Notes: a model not told the origin generated them from the sequence alone. A DNA stretch of 21,708 bases from CALARM01 sp964431735 (GCA_964431735.1 CAYSLJ010000120.1:1-21708); one strand, 5' to 3'; shown: positions 14,220 through 21,696, counted from the first letter of the stretch. Translations and numbers: made by a program.

Positions 14220-17200
14220 TTATAGTATTAACCTCTTAAATATAAGAAATCCCTCTTCAATGTCCGGTACAAGTGATAAAGCTTTCTCTATGTCACCTTC
14301 CTTTGCTGCCATTTCTATATTCAGTGCAATAGAACTCAGAGTTTTTGCCTTTATATTCCCTGACACACCTTTGATTGAATGGGCATAACGTCTGGCCTGA
14401 ACAGAATCTTTTTTACTCAAAGCCTGTTTCAGGGATTCTATGTCAGAGGGTATGGTTGCCAGAAATATGTCGATTAATTCCCTGAATAATTCTTCGTCTC
14501 CTTCAAGATTTTCCAGCAATGCCTGTCTGTCAAATATATCTTTATGATTAAATGATAATTTTATTTCTTTGTCTTCAATACCGGACATAGATGCAGGTAA
14601 AAATGGTTCATATATTTTAATCCTCTTACATTTAGAGAGAGATTCTTTTAATTTATCTAATTTTATGGGTTTACTTATATAATCATTCATTCCTGCCATA
14701 AAACATTCTTCCCTGTCATGTGTAAAAGCACCGGCAGTCATAGCTATTATCCATGGCTGTCTGTCTTCAGGAATTTCTTTTCTGATAACCCTGGTTGCTT
14801 CAAGGCCATTCATGTCCGGCATCTGGACGTCCATCAGTATTACATCATAGATCTGTCTTTTTAAAGCTTCCAGAACTTCAATACCATTTGAGGCTATATC
14901 TGCCATATACCCGCAATGCTCAAGAAGTCTGAGAGCTACTTTTTGATTGATTACCCTGTCTTCTGCCAGCAGTATTCTGAGAAAGTTATCTCCATTCATG
15001 TCATCTGACTCAACGGGATAAGTATATTTTGTATTTCTGTAATCTGAGAAAAAATTATTAAGTACACTGTAAAGCTCAAAAGGTTTAAATGGTTTTGTAA
15101 GATATGATGTAATCTCCGGAGAGACTGTTTTTAACTGATCCCTCATAGAGGAAAACATAATTAAAGGTACTTTTCCAGGGGATAAATATTTGTGTATATT
15201 AGAAACAGCTTTTATATTATCCATGTCTGTGAGAGGTACATCTATAAGGACACAATCAAATTTTTTACCGTTAGATTGAATGGCTTCATCTGCCGAATCT
15301 ACAGCAATCACATCCATTCCCCAGTCATTACAGTAGCTTTTGATTAAATTTGCTGTAAGTTCTTTTCTACTCACTATAAGAATCTTTTTCCCCGAAAGTT
15401 TTTCCTGACTGCCGTAAGGGAAATCCCATGGTATATCATGAGTAGCGTGAGCCATAATGGTAAAATAAAAAGTTGTTCCTTTATTTACTTCACTTTCCAC
15501 CCATATATTACCACCCATCATTTCACAGAAATTTTTACTTATGGCAAGGCCGAGGCCTGTGCCTTCATATTTTCTTTTCGTACTGTTATCTATTTGAGAA
15601 AAAGGTCTGAAGAGAAGACTGATTTTGTCGCGTTCTATACCGATACCGCTGTCTTTAACAGCAAAAAGTATTTCATAGTCCTGTTCTGATATATGTTTAC
15701 TGCTGACAGTAAGAATAATATCGCCTTTTTCCGTAAATTTAACTGCATTACTCAAAAGATTTACAAGAATCTGCATGACTTTAGTCATATCTCCTCTGAT
15801 ACCCTGAGGATTATCATTATGAAATATATAGACAATATCAATGTTATCATTACATTTCCCGGGAAAAACCAGATTTAAAGCTTCTTCTATACAGGTTCTC
15901 AGATTAAAAGGTTGATATTCCAGTTCAAAACGTTCTGCTTCGATTTTAGAAAAGTCCAGAATATCACTTATTATTTTCAGCAGATTATCACTGCTTATCC
16001 TTATTGTTTCAATAAATTCCTTCTGTTCTTCCGTAATGGATGTTTCCATGAGAAGACTTGTCATACCTATAATGGCATTTAAAGGGGTTCTTATTTCATG
16101 GCTCATAGTGGCAAGAAACTGGCTTTTTGCAATATTTGCCTGCTCTGCTCCGTCTTTTGCTTTCATAAGTTCTTTTTCCAGTTCTTTCTGTTCCGTAATA
16201 TCCTGGACAAGTGATGCAAGGCCTATAACATCACCCTTTTCATCAATAAGAGTGGTGTTATACCAGTTACATATAATCTTTCTTCCGTCTTTAGTAATAG
16301 TTTCAACTGTATTTGTTTTCCCTGCCGTCTGACTTATTACATTTTGCCCTGGAATAGCCTGTTCTTTGATGGAAAAAGGTATAATAATATCACCATGACA
16401 TCCTATAACTTCATCTGCTCTATAACCGAATATTGTTTCTGCTGAAGGATTCCATGCCAGAATATGTAATTCTCTGTCGAATTCTATATAGGCGAGAGGA
16501 GTGTTTTTTACATGAAAGGAAAGCCTCTGTTCCGATCTTTTAATCTTTTCCTCAGTCCTCTTTCTTTCCAGAATATTTGCAAAGATTTCTCCAACCATTT
16601 TCAGTAGCATTACATCTGATTCTTTCCACTTTTTTTCTTCTTTTTCCGAAATCAGTCCGAAATTTCCGATTAGATTATGTCCGATACACATAGGAATAAA
16701 ACGAAAAGATTTTATTCCCTGAGCCAGAAGTATTTCTTTTTCTTCTTTTCCTGCAGGCCATTCATCCATAGAAGAAATATTAATGACCTCAAGATTTCTG
16801 AACTTCTCGGTATAGAGAGGAAAATTTTCTAACTTCTGATTTTTATAATGTTTTTTATAAGAACTGGATGTAGATGTTGTCCCCTGTGCAAACCATTCAT
16901 ATACTTCATCAATTATCTTTCCGTCAGACGAAAAATAATTGATAAAACACCTATCGATTGAAAGAAATTCCCCTATGATTTTTAAAGATGTTTCTAGCTC
17001 TCTGTCTATCTCTTCCGATGTAATATTAATAAAACGTCCCGATATTGAAGATATTATTTCTTCAGCTGACAGACGATAATGAAGTTCTTTCTCCGTCTTT
17101 TGCCTCATTAAATTTTCAAATTTTAACATTTCATTGGCTTTTTCAAGTTCCCCTGTCCGTTCTATTACGCGATTTTCAAGTTCTTTACGTATTTTTTCCA

Positions 17201-17768
17201 GGGCTTTTTCTCTTAACTTCAATAGTTCTTCCGATTTTTTTCTTTCATATGTTTCTATGGCGAGACTTATCAGATTTGATATGGAAATAGAAAAATCCTG
17301 TTCTTCCTGAAGCCAGTCTCTCTGCTGACCTGTATGTTCACAGCACATTACACCACATCTGTGCCCCTGAGTTCTGACAGGAACATCCATCAGAGAAATT
17401 ATGCCGAAAGGCTTGAGATAATTTTCTATAAACTCGGATAGTTTATATTCTGTATAAACATCTCTTACGGCAATGATCTGTTCTGTCATTACAGTTTTAA
17501 AATATACAGGATACATATACTCATAAATTGTAATACCTTTAGAATGAATATTTTTACTGATTTCAAAAAGATCCTGACATATAAGAGCAGATTGTTCACT
17601 GTCATAAAGCCATATACTGACCCTTTCCACATCAAGAGTCATAGCAGTAGTTTCTGAGATTACTTTTAACGTCTCCTCAAAAGATTCATAGTCAAGCCTG
17701 GAGAGTTTCAGCAATGCCTGCTGAATTTTACTATTCTTTTTTTGTTGTTCCTTTATATCTTTTTCCAT
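14220..17768 (-). CDS. Cytosolic hybrid histidine kinase: GAF-GAF-PAS-HisKA-HATPase-REC-REC-HPt
   Basis: A 1182-residue phosphorelay protein without TM segments. Approximate domains: GAF 30-175, coiled coil 178-230, GAF 235-405, PAS 412-535, HisKA 547-612 with His557 (MSHEIRTPLN), and HATPase 655-775 (N-box NLLSNAVKF, DSGIGI, GTGLGL). A first REC spans 795-905 and keeps Asp843, but its acidic pocket is replaced (ILIVSRKE). A second, complete REC lies at 930-1050 with Asp980 (LMDVQMPDMNG). HPt follows at 1080-1180 with His1130 (YAHSIKGVSGN). Signal flow His557 to Asp980 to His1130 is the likely route. AGGA lies about 10 bases upstream of the ATG. It is co-translated with the HD gene. Signals sensed by the GAF and PAS domains are unknown. 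Confidence 0.93.
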   Translation of the reverse strand: MEKDIKEQQKKNSKIQQALLKLSRLDYESFEETLKVISETTAMTLDVERVSIWLYDSEQSALICQDLFEISKNIHSKGITIYEYMYPVYFKTVMTEQIIAVRDVYTEYKLSEFIENYLKPFGIISLMDVPVRTQGHRCGVMCCEHTGQQRDWLQEEQDFSISISNLISLAIETYERKKSEELLKLREKALEKIRKELENRVIERTGELEKANEMLKFENLMRQKTEKELHYRLSAEEIISSISGRFINITSEEIDRELETSLKIIGEFLSIDRCFINYFSSDGKIIDEVYEWFAQGTTSTSSSYKKHYKNQKLENFPLYTEKFRNLEVINISSMDEWPAGKEEKEILLAQGIKSFRFIPMCIGHNLIGNFGLISEKEEKKWKESDVMLLKMVGEIFANILERKRTEEKIKRSEQRLSFHVKNTPLAYIEFDRELHILAWNPSAETIFGYRADEVIGCHGDIIIPFSIKEQAIPGQNVISQTAGKTNTVETITKDGRKIICNWYNTTLIDEKGDVIGLASLVQDITEQKELEKELMKAKDGAEQANIAKSQFLATMSHEIRTPLNAIIGMTSLLMETSITEEQKEFIETIRISSDNLLKIISDILDFSKIEAERFELEYQPFNLRTCIEEALNLVFPGKCNDNIDIVYIFHNDNPQGIRGDMTKVMQILVNLLSNAVKFTEKGDIILTVSSKHISEQDYEILFAVKDSGIGIERDKISLLFRPFSQIDNSTKRKYEGTGLGLAISKNFCEMMGGNIWVESEVNKGTTFYFTIMAHATHDIPWDFPYGSQEKLSGKKILIVSRKELTANLIKSYCNDWGMDVIAVDSADEAIQSNGKKFDCVLIDVPLTDMDNIKAVSNIHKYLSPGKVPLIMFSSMRDQLKTVSPEITSYLTKPFKPFELYSVLNNFFSDYRNTKYTYPVESDDMNGDNFLRILLAEDRVINQKVALRLLEHCGYMADIASNGIEVLEALKRQIYDVILMDVQMPDMNGLEATRVIRKEIPEDRQPWIIAMTAGAFTHDREECFMAGMNDYISKPIKLDKLKESLSKCKRIKIYEPFLPASMSGIEDKEIKLSFNHKDIFDRQALLENLEGDEELFRELIDIFLATIPSDIESLKQALSKKDSVQARRYAHSIKGVSGNIKAKTLSSIALNIEMAAKEGDIEKALSLVPDIEEGFLIFKRLIL

Positions 17769-17795
17769 ATATGTAATTCCTGTAATAAATGAATC

Positions 17796-17963
17796 GTGAA
17801 GGGTGAAGAGTGAAGGGAGGATAAGTTCTCATTCTTCGCTGTGACCATCCGGTCATGGCCGTTAGCAAGAGGTTAATTCTCACTTTTCACTCTTCACCAT
17901 TCGCGTCTCGTGTCTCCTCATCACCCGTCAACGCTCACTCTTCTCATTTTTCACTTTTCACTT
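17796..17963. repeat. Degenerate heptanucleotide arrays upstream of the hybrid kinase
   Basis: GTGAAGG GTGAAGA GTGAAGG (17796-17816) faces a long reverse-sense array at 17878-17963: TCACTTT TCACTCT TCACCAT TCGCGTC TCGTGTC TCCTCAT and so on, about 12 units in 7-base phase. The two arrays are in inverted orientation, so the segment could fold on itself. TGACCATCCGGTCA (17842-17855) is a small hairpin in the middle. The arrays occupy much of the 363-base gene-free stretch 17769-18131. Confidence 0.65.
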
Positions 17964-18069
17964 TATCATAACGACCGCAGAATACTCCCTCTATAGCTGA
18001 AGGCTTAGAGGGAGTATTCTGCGGAGTCCTCGAAATATTGACTAAAGCAAACTTTTCTGGTATCATAAC
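17964..18069. repeat. 19-bp perfect hairpin flanked by 9-bp direct repeats
   Basis: Bases 17975-17993 and 18006-18024 are perfectly complementary over 19 pairs (arm begins CCGCAGAATACTCC), around the 12-base loop TAGCTGAAGGCT. No T-run follows on either strand, so it is not an ordinary terminator. The segment is bracketed by TATCATAAC at 17964-17972 and 18061-18069, which could be a target duplication of a small inserted element. Confidence 0.65.
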
Positions 18070-18073
18070 ATTA

Positions 18074-18151
18074 CCAGACTAGGGCTGTAGTCTGTGGGTA
18101 AAGCCCCAGGAAGCCCCTACTATAGCGTAGCTTAGTGGAGGGAGCAGTCAC
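18074..18151 (+). mobile_element. IS200/IS605-type right end (omega-RNA 3' module) without tnpB
   Basis: CAGACTA and TAGTCTG form one stem (18075-18093). TGGGTAAAGCCCCAGGAAGC and a terminal hairpin follow: CCCCTACTA paired with TAGTGGAGGG through one bulge. The end is GAGCAGTCAC. This order and the words AAGCCCCAGGAAGCCCC and GGGAGCAGTCAC are those found at right ends of IS605-family tnpB elements, where the DNA also encodes the guide-RNA scaffold. No tnpA or tnpB frame is present, so this is a solo end or a non-autonomous derivative. If still an RNA, the guide would begin near 18152, inside the dipeptidase gene. Recognised by memory of the family, not by search. Confidence 0.65.
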
Positions 18152-18764
18152 CAATAGGAATATCCAGAACAGGATATTCCTTTACATTTTCATCATCAAA
18201 GTGCCACCATTCTGTTCTCAGTGGAACAAAGCCTTCACTTACCATATAATCTTCAAGAATTTGTCTGTTTTTTATTGCCTCTACCGGCAGGTCATAATAA
18301 TCTCTTCCCGCTTTTTCCGTGAAATCATCAAATTTCGTAGGCATAGCAAGTTCTTTGCCTTCCAGATCTATGAGAGTTACATCTACTGCTGCCCCTCTGT
18401 TATGATTTGACCCGATTTTAGGATCTGCCACAAATCCCGGTACAGGGTATATTTCCCAGAATTTATATTGAACGGAAAGTGGCCTGTAGGCATCCCAGAC
18501 TTTCAGACCGAGGCCGATTTTTTTTAATTTTTTCTGTACTCTTAAAAGTTTTTCTGCAACTTCTTCCCTGAGATATGCTCTGCTTCCCTGAGGATAAACG
18601 GCCTGCCCTGTAAAGTTATCCTCTGTAGCATATACCAGTTCTACTACTATAGTCGAATCCAGCTTTTGCAGATCTACCAGTTTTACCTGCTGTTCTGCCT
18701 GCAGATTTAAAGTCAGAAAACTGATGAATACAAAGAATAATAACAATAATAAAGTTTTTCTCAT
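18132..18764 (-). CDS. Exported VanX/DdpX-type D-alanyl-D-alanine dipeptidase
   Basis: A zinc dipeptidase of 210 residues with a signal peptide (1-23, LNLQA). The family cleaves D-Ala-D-Ala or related cell-wall dipeptides. Zinc ligands His121 and Asp128 are in SNHNRGAAVDVTL, the catalytic base Glu185 and third ligand His188 in EWWHFDDE, and Arg94 in WDAYRPLS. The spacing copies VanX (Arg71, His116, Asp123, Glu181, His184). A secreted form suggests peptidoglycan turnover or nutrient use rather than vancomycin resistance, and no vanH or vanA is nearby. AAAGGAGAT lies 8 bases before the ATG. The last codons (GDCSLH and stop) are read from the IS605-type end, so the natural C-terminus was probably altered just after VLDIPI. 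Confidence 0.86.
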   Translation of the reverse strand: MRKTLLLLLFFVFISFLTLNLQAEQQVKLVDLQKLDSTIVVELVYATEDNFTGQAVYPQGSRAYLREEVAEKLLRVQKKLKKIGLGLKVWDAYRPLSVQYKFWEIYPVPGFVADPKIGSNHNRGAAVDVTLIDLEGKELAMPTKFDDFTEKAGRDYYDLPVEAIKNRQILEDYMVSEGFVPLRTEWWHFDDENVKEYPVLDIPIGDCSLH

Positions 18765-18824
18765 AAGAAATATCTCCTTTAAAAAATAAATATTTTATTT
18801 TATTATTGATTAATGTCTTAATTA

Positions 18825-18833
18825 ATTATATCA
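18825..18833 (-). promoter_or_regulatory. Extended -10 promoter element of the dipeptidase gene
   Basis: On the minus strand TGATATAAT is a perfect extended -10 (TGn-TATAAT), about 60 bases before the start. No good -35 is seen, which extended -10 promoters tolerate. Confidence 0.45.
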
Positions 18834-18894
18834 TAAGTTTTATTAAATATGGTATAAATTTTGCTTTATAAAAAATAATTTGAGTATAGGAATT

Positions 18895-18927
18895 TTCATT
18901 TTTAATGGTGTAAAATAAGGCTTTATA
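18895..18927. repeat. 32-bp dispersed motif, copy upstream of the dipeptidase
   Basis: TTCATTTTTAATGGTGTAAAAT followed by AAGGCTTTATA is the second copy of the motif at 13271-13302, with about two changes. It lies some 60 bases upstream of the putative extended -10 of the dipeptidase gene. Confidence 0.5.
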
Positions 18928-18938
18928 TGAAAATTAAT

Positions 18939-19158
18939 AGCCTGTCGGGAAAGTAATATTTTTTCAAATCCTTTCCACTGGCAGGTTCTGGAGAAAAATA
19001 TATACCGTATTAAAAGAGAGTTGTAAATGATATAGATGCAAAATATTAACAGTCTGTAAAATCAGTTTGCCACGTAACAGGATCATATCTTTTCTGGAAG
19101 AGTCCGGCCAGGGACAGGTTTTAGAAATGGATACGAACTTATCTGGAGCAGTACTAAG
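18939..19158. mobile_element. Diverged foldback element, ~220 bp
   Basis: It begins AGCCTGTCGGGAAAGTAATA and ends ACTTATCTGGAGCAGTACTAAG. Its left ~135 bases are a direct, diverged copy of the left part of the element at 19270-19481, including an identical 27-base word (18987-19013 = 19322-19348). Its right ~75 bases match 11368-11440 inverted. No gene was found in 18765-19516 (752 bases): the stretch is this element, the heptad array and the next element. Confidence 0.62.
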
Positions 19159-19198
19159 GGACTGTAAGAAAATAACTCTGGAAAATTATGGTTTTTGT

Positions 19199-19231
19199 CC
19201 TCGCGTAACGCGTTACGCGTTACGCGTCACG
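19199..19231. repeat. Heptanucleotide array between two foldback elements
   Basis: CGCGTAACGCGTTACGCGTT continuing to ACGCGTCACG is GTAACGC/GTTACGC/GTCACG in 7-base phase and strongly self-complementary. With its 40-base flank up to the element end it matches 21400-21480 inverted, so array and foldback element recur as one composite. Confidence 0.65.
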
Positions 19232-19269
19232 ATTTTAAATATGATAAGGTTATTTTTTTACAACTCCTA

Positions 19270-19481
19270 AGAACCTATCCGAAAAGTAATATTTATTCTA
19301 CACCCTTCCGGTGGGTGAGGCTCTGGAGAAAAATATATACCGTATTAACAGTAATTTATAAATTAAACAAATGTAATATCGTAGCAGTCTGTAATAAGAG
19401 TTTTTTTGCAAGAGGATTATAGATTTTTCGGAAGAGCCTCACACACCGGAAGGTATTTGATGACTTTTCGGATAGGCTCTA
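19270..19481. mobile_element. Complete foldback (MITE-like) element, 212 bp
   Basis: AGAACCTATCCGAAAAGT (19270-19287) and ACTTTTCGGATAGGCTCT (19463-19480) are terminal inverted repeats with one mismatch in 18. The complementarity continues inward with a gap (CCTTCCGGTGGGTGAGGCTC against GAGCCTCACACACCGGAAGG), giving arms of about 55 bases. There is no open frame of note inside, so mobilisation would need a transposase in trans. A target duplication is not clear; CTAAG-like words flank both ends. It ends 35 bases before the start of the downstream kinase gene. Confidence 0.7.
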
Positions 19482-19516
19482 AGTAATTTATACATAAAAA
19501 TATGAGGTTAAAACTT

Positions 19517-21397
19517 ATGAATAAAAAATCAGCCGGACCATACCTGAAGGGATTTTTAAAAACAAAGCTTTTTCTGGCAGGTATTATTTTGACTTTTCTT
19601 CTCATATCCATTGATATATGGTTTATCTGGAGTGATTATAATACTTTTTTAAAGATAATGTCAGTTACCTCCGAAGAACTCCGACTTCAGGAGCTTGGCC
19701 GTATTATAACAAATTTACAGGAAAATGCCAGCAAAGCAGTTTTTATGTCTTCTGTAACACGTAATATAAAATGGAAAGATGAATATAAAAACTGTAAAAT
19801 TGAACTTGATGTTAATATAAAAGAGTTTACAGAACTTTCTGAAATTACTCAGGACCTTCAACTGGAAAAATCACTGAGAGAATTGCAGAAAATAGAAGAA
19901 GATATATTGAACTTGATAAATGAAAATAGAAGCATAGAAGGGCAGAGCAGGTTATTTGGTGTAGAATATATGAAAAACAAAGCTCTTTATACGGAGTCAG
20001 TACAGAAAAGTATAATAGGTACAATAGGGTATCGTATGGATAAAGCCAGAAGTTCCTTTCGAAGAAAAATTTCTCAGGATATTATTATGTCTTTTATCAG
20101 CCTTATAATTCTCATTGCTGCATGGACTGTTGTAATAATAAGACTTAAAAAACAGTTAGGTGCCTATGAGAAATCTGAGAAAGCTCTCAGGGAAAGTGAA
20201 GAGAGATACCGTGCTATAGGTGAATTAATACCTTTTGGTGTATGGGTTTTCAGCCCTTCTGGCAGTGTTATATATCTGAGTGATAGTTTTCGTAAATTAC
20301 TCGGTCTGAGTCTTGAAGAGTCCAGAAAAACCGGATGGCTTGACAGGGTTCAGAAAGAAGAAGCCGAAAAAATATACGGGAAATGGAAAGAATGTGTTCA
20401 AACCGATTCTATCTGGGATAATGTCTTCCATATTAAAGATGTACAGGGACAGGAATATGCTATTTTAAGCAGAGGTGTTCCAATAAGAGATGAAAACGGA
20501 AATATAACTTCATGGGCAGGAATTAACCTGGATATTACAGCAAGAGAAAAAATGGAAATAGAACTGAGAAAAGCAAAAGAAGATCTGGAAAAGAGAGTGG
20601 AAGAAAGAACACTTGAACTTAAATCGGCAAATGACAAATTAAAAGAAGAAATTTCTGTGAGGAACAGGGCTGAAGAAGAACTGGAGAAAAGAAAAAAAGA
20701 AGTTGAAGCAATCAACAAAGAACTTGTCGGTAAAAATGATGAATTGAATGAATTTGCATCCATGGTAAGTCAGGATTTGCTTGAACCTATCAGGAGGCTC
20801 ATATCTACAGGCAATCAACTGGAACAGAAATTACAGAATAATTCTATTGAAGAAGGGACATCATGTGTTAAATCAATTTCTTCCATAGCAAGAGGGATGG
20901 CATTATTTATCCAGGATTTGCTTACTCTCTGTAAAGCAGGTAAAGACGGCCTGAGATATGAGCTGTTTTCTCTTGATGAATGTGTTGAACAGGCTCTCTA
21001 TTCACTATCTGTAAGGATTGAAGAAACAAATACTCAGATAAAAAGGGAACCATTACCTGATGTATTCGGTGACAGAATGCTTCTGACTCATTTATATCAA
21101 AATTTGCTTGAAAATGCAATAAATTATGTAGATAAAGATAATCCAGTCATAGAATTAACTGTTGAAAAAACAGATAAGGGGATCGTGCTTGGAGTAAAGG
21201 ATAATGGAACAGGCATAGAAAAAGATTATATTGAAACTATTTTTAAACCTGGAAAAAGGGAAAATGCCCATGAATTGTTCTGCAGAACAGGAATTGGACT
21301 CGGTATATCCCGTAAAGCAGTTGAACAGCATGGCGGAAAAATCTGGGTTGAATCAGAAGGAGGTAAAGGAGCTCATTTCAGGTTTACACTGGGGTAG
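19517..21397 (+). CDS. Membrane PAS sensor kinase homologue lacking the phospho-acceptor His
   Basis: A 626-residue protein. TM1 is at 17-38, an extracytoplasmic helical domain (four-helix/CHASE3-like) at 39-189, TM2 at 190-212, PAS about 230-345 and a coiled coil at 350-405. A HisKA-like segment spans 408-475 and HATPase 515-625. The ATPase motifs look intact: NLLENAINY, VKDNGTGI, and GIGLGI with the G2 loop. In the H-box, however, FASMVSQDLLEPIRRL has Gln419 (CAG) where relatives have His (usual form SHDLxEPLR). One third-position change would restore His. Start: ATG at 19517 has GAGG 8 bases upstream; the ATG at 19502 overlaps that site and is rejected. There is no linked regulator. It may be a regulatory pseudokinase, dimer partner, or recently inactivated kinase. 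Confidence 0.85.
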   Translation: MNKKSAGPYLKGFLKTKLFLAGIILTFLLISIDIWFIWSDYNTFLKIMSVTSEELRLQELGRIITNLQENASKAVFMSSVTRNIKWKDEYKNCKIELDVNIKEFTELSEITQDLQLEKSLRELQKIEEDILNLINENRSIEGQSRLFGVEYMKNKALYTESVQKSIIGTIGYRMDKARSSFRRKISQDIIMSFISLIILIAAWTVVIIRLKKQLGAYEKSEKALRESEERYRAIGELIPFGVWVFSPSGSVIYLSDSFRKLLGLSLEESRKTGWLDRVQKEEAEKIYGKWKECVQTDSIWDNVFHIKDVQGQEYAILSRGVPIRDENGNITSWAGINLDITAREKMEIELRKAKEDLEKRVEERTLELKSANDKLKEEISVRNRAEEELEKRKKEVEAINKELVGKNDELNEFASMVSQDLLEPIRRLISTGNQLEQKLQNNSIEEGTSCVKSISSIARGMALFIQDLLTLCKAGKDGLRYELFSLDECVEQALYSLSVRIEETNTQIKREPLPDVFGDRMLLTHLYQNLLENAINYVDKDNPVIELTVEKTDKGIVLGVKDNGTGIEKDYIETIFKPGKRENAHELFCRTGIGLGISRKAVEQHGGKIWVESEGGKGAHFRFTLG

Positions 21398-21399
21398 AA

Positions 21400-21434
21400 G
21401 CGTGATGCGTAAAGCGTTACGCGTGACGCGAGGG
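21400..21434. repeat. Heptanucleotide array after the kinase gene
   Basis: GCGTGATGCGTAAAGCGTTA then CGCGTGACGCGAGGG begins 3 bases after the kinase stop. It is the same heptad family, in inverted orientation to 19199-19231, and is followed by the same flank (GTTATTTTTCTTAAAGTCCTAAG) leading into a foldback element. Self-complementary, so it might also stop transcription, but no T-run follows directly. Confidence 0.62.
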
Positions 21435-21479
21435 TACTTATTGTTCCAACAATTTGCTGGAGTTATTTTTCTTAAAGTC

Positions 21480-21696
21480 CTAAGTACCTCTCCAGATAAG
21501 TTCGTAACCATTTTATCAGCTTCTGCCTGACAGGCTCTTACGAAGAAAAATAATTTGCCTTATATAATTTGTTTTACAGACAATAAATTAACCCTTATTT
21601 AATTTTTAATACTATAGAAAAAACTAATTTTTCTTCTCCAGAGCCTGCCAGGTAGAAGCTTTTTATGGGTACCCTTTTACCTGTTACGGTACTAAG
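21480..21696. mobile_element. Complete foldback (MITE-like) element, ~217 bp
   Basis: The outer ends CTAAGTACC and GGTACTAAG are inverted with one mismatch. Inward, AGCTTCTGCCTGACAGGCTC (from 21518) faces GAGCCTGCCAGGTAGAAGCT (to 21660), and GAAGAAAAAT faces ATTTTTCTTC. The arms are therefore about 70 imperfect bases around an AT-rich centre of about 75. The outer CTCCAGATAAGTTCGTAACC is shared with 11368-11440 and 19085-19158. The gene-free stretch 21398-21708 consists of the heptad array and this element. Confidence 0.66.

Noticed and set aside
17796..17963. Regular short repeats suggesting a CRISPR array
   Set aside because: Units are 7 bases, degenerate and without unique spacers; no cas gene is near.
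18156..18181. 10-bp inverted repeat AGGAATATCC/GGATATTCCT near the dipeptidase stop
   Set aside because: It lies within the coding sequence (EYPVLDIPI) and is explained by codons for conserved residues; no T-run follows.
18132..18764. Dipeptidase as a vancomycin resistance VanX
   Set aside because: It carries a signal peptide and has no vanH, vanA or vanRS neighbours; VanX of resistance clusters is cytoplasmic.
19067..19422. Plus-strand frames of 67 and 75 codons in the repeat region
   Set aside because: They read through the heptad array and foldback arms; such frames arise because the repeats lack stops in one phase.
21231..21530. 99-codon frame overlapping the kinase C-terminus
   Set aside because: It is a shifted frame of the HATPase domain continuing into the heptad array; no independent signals.
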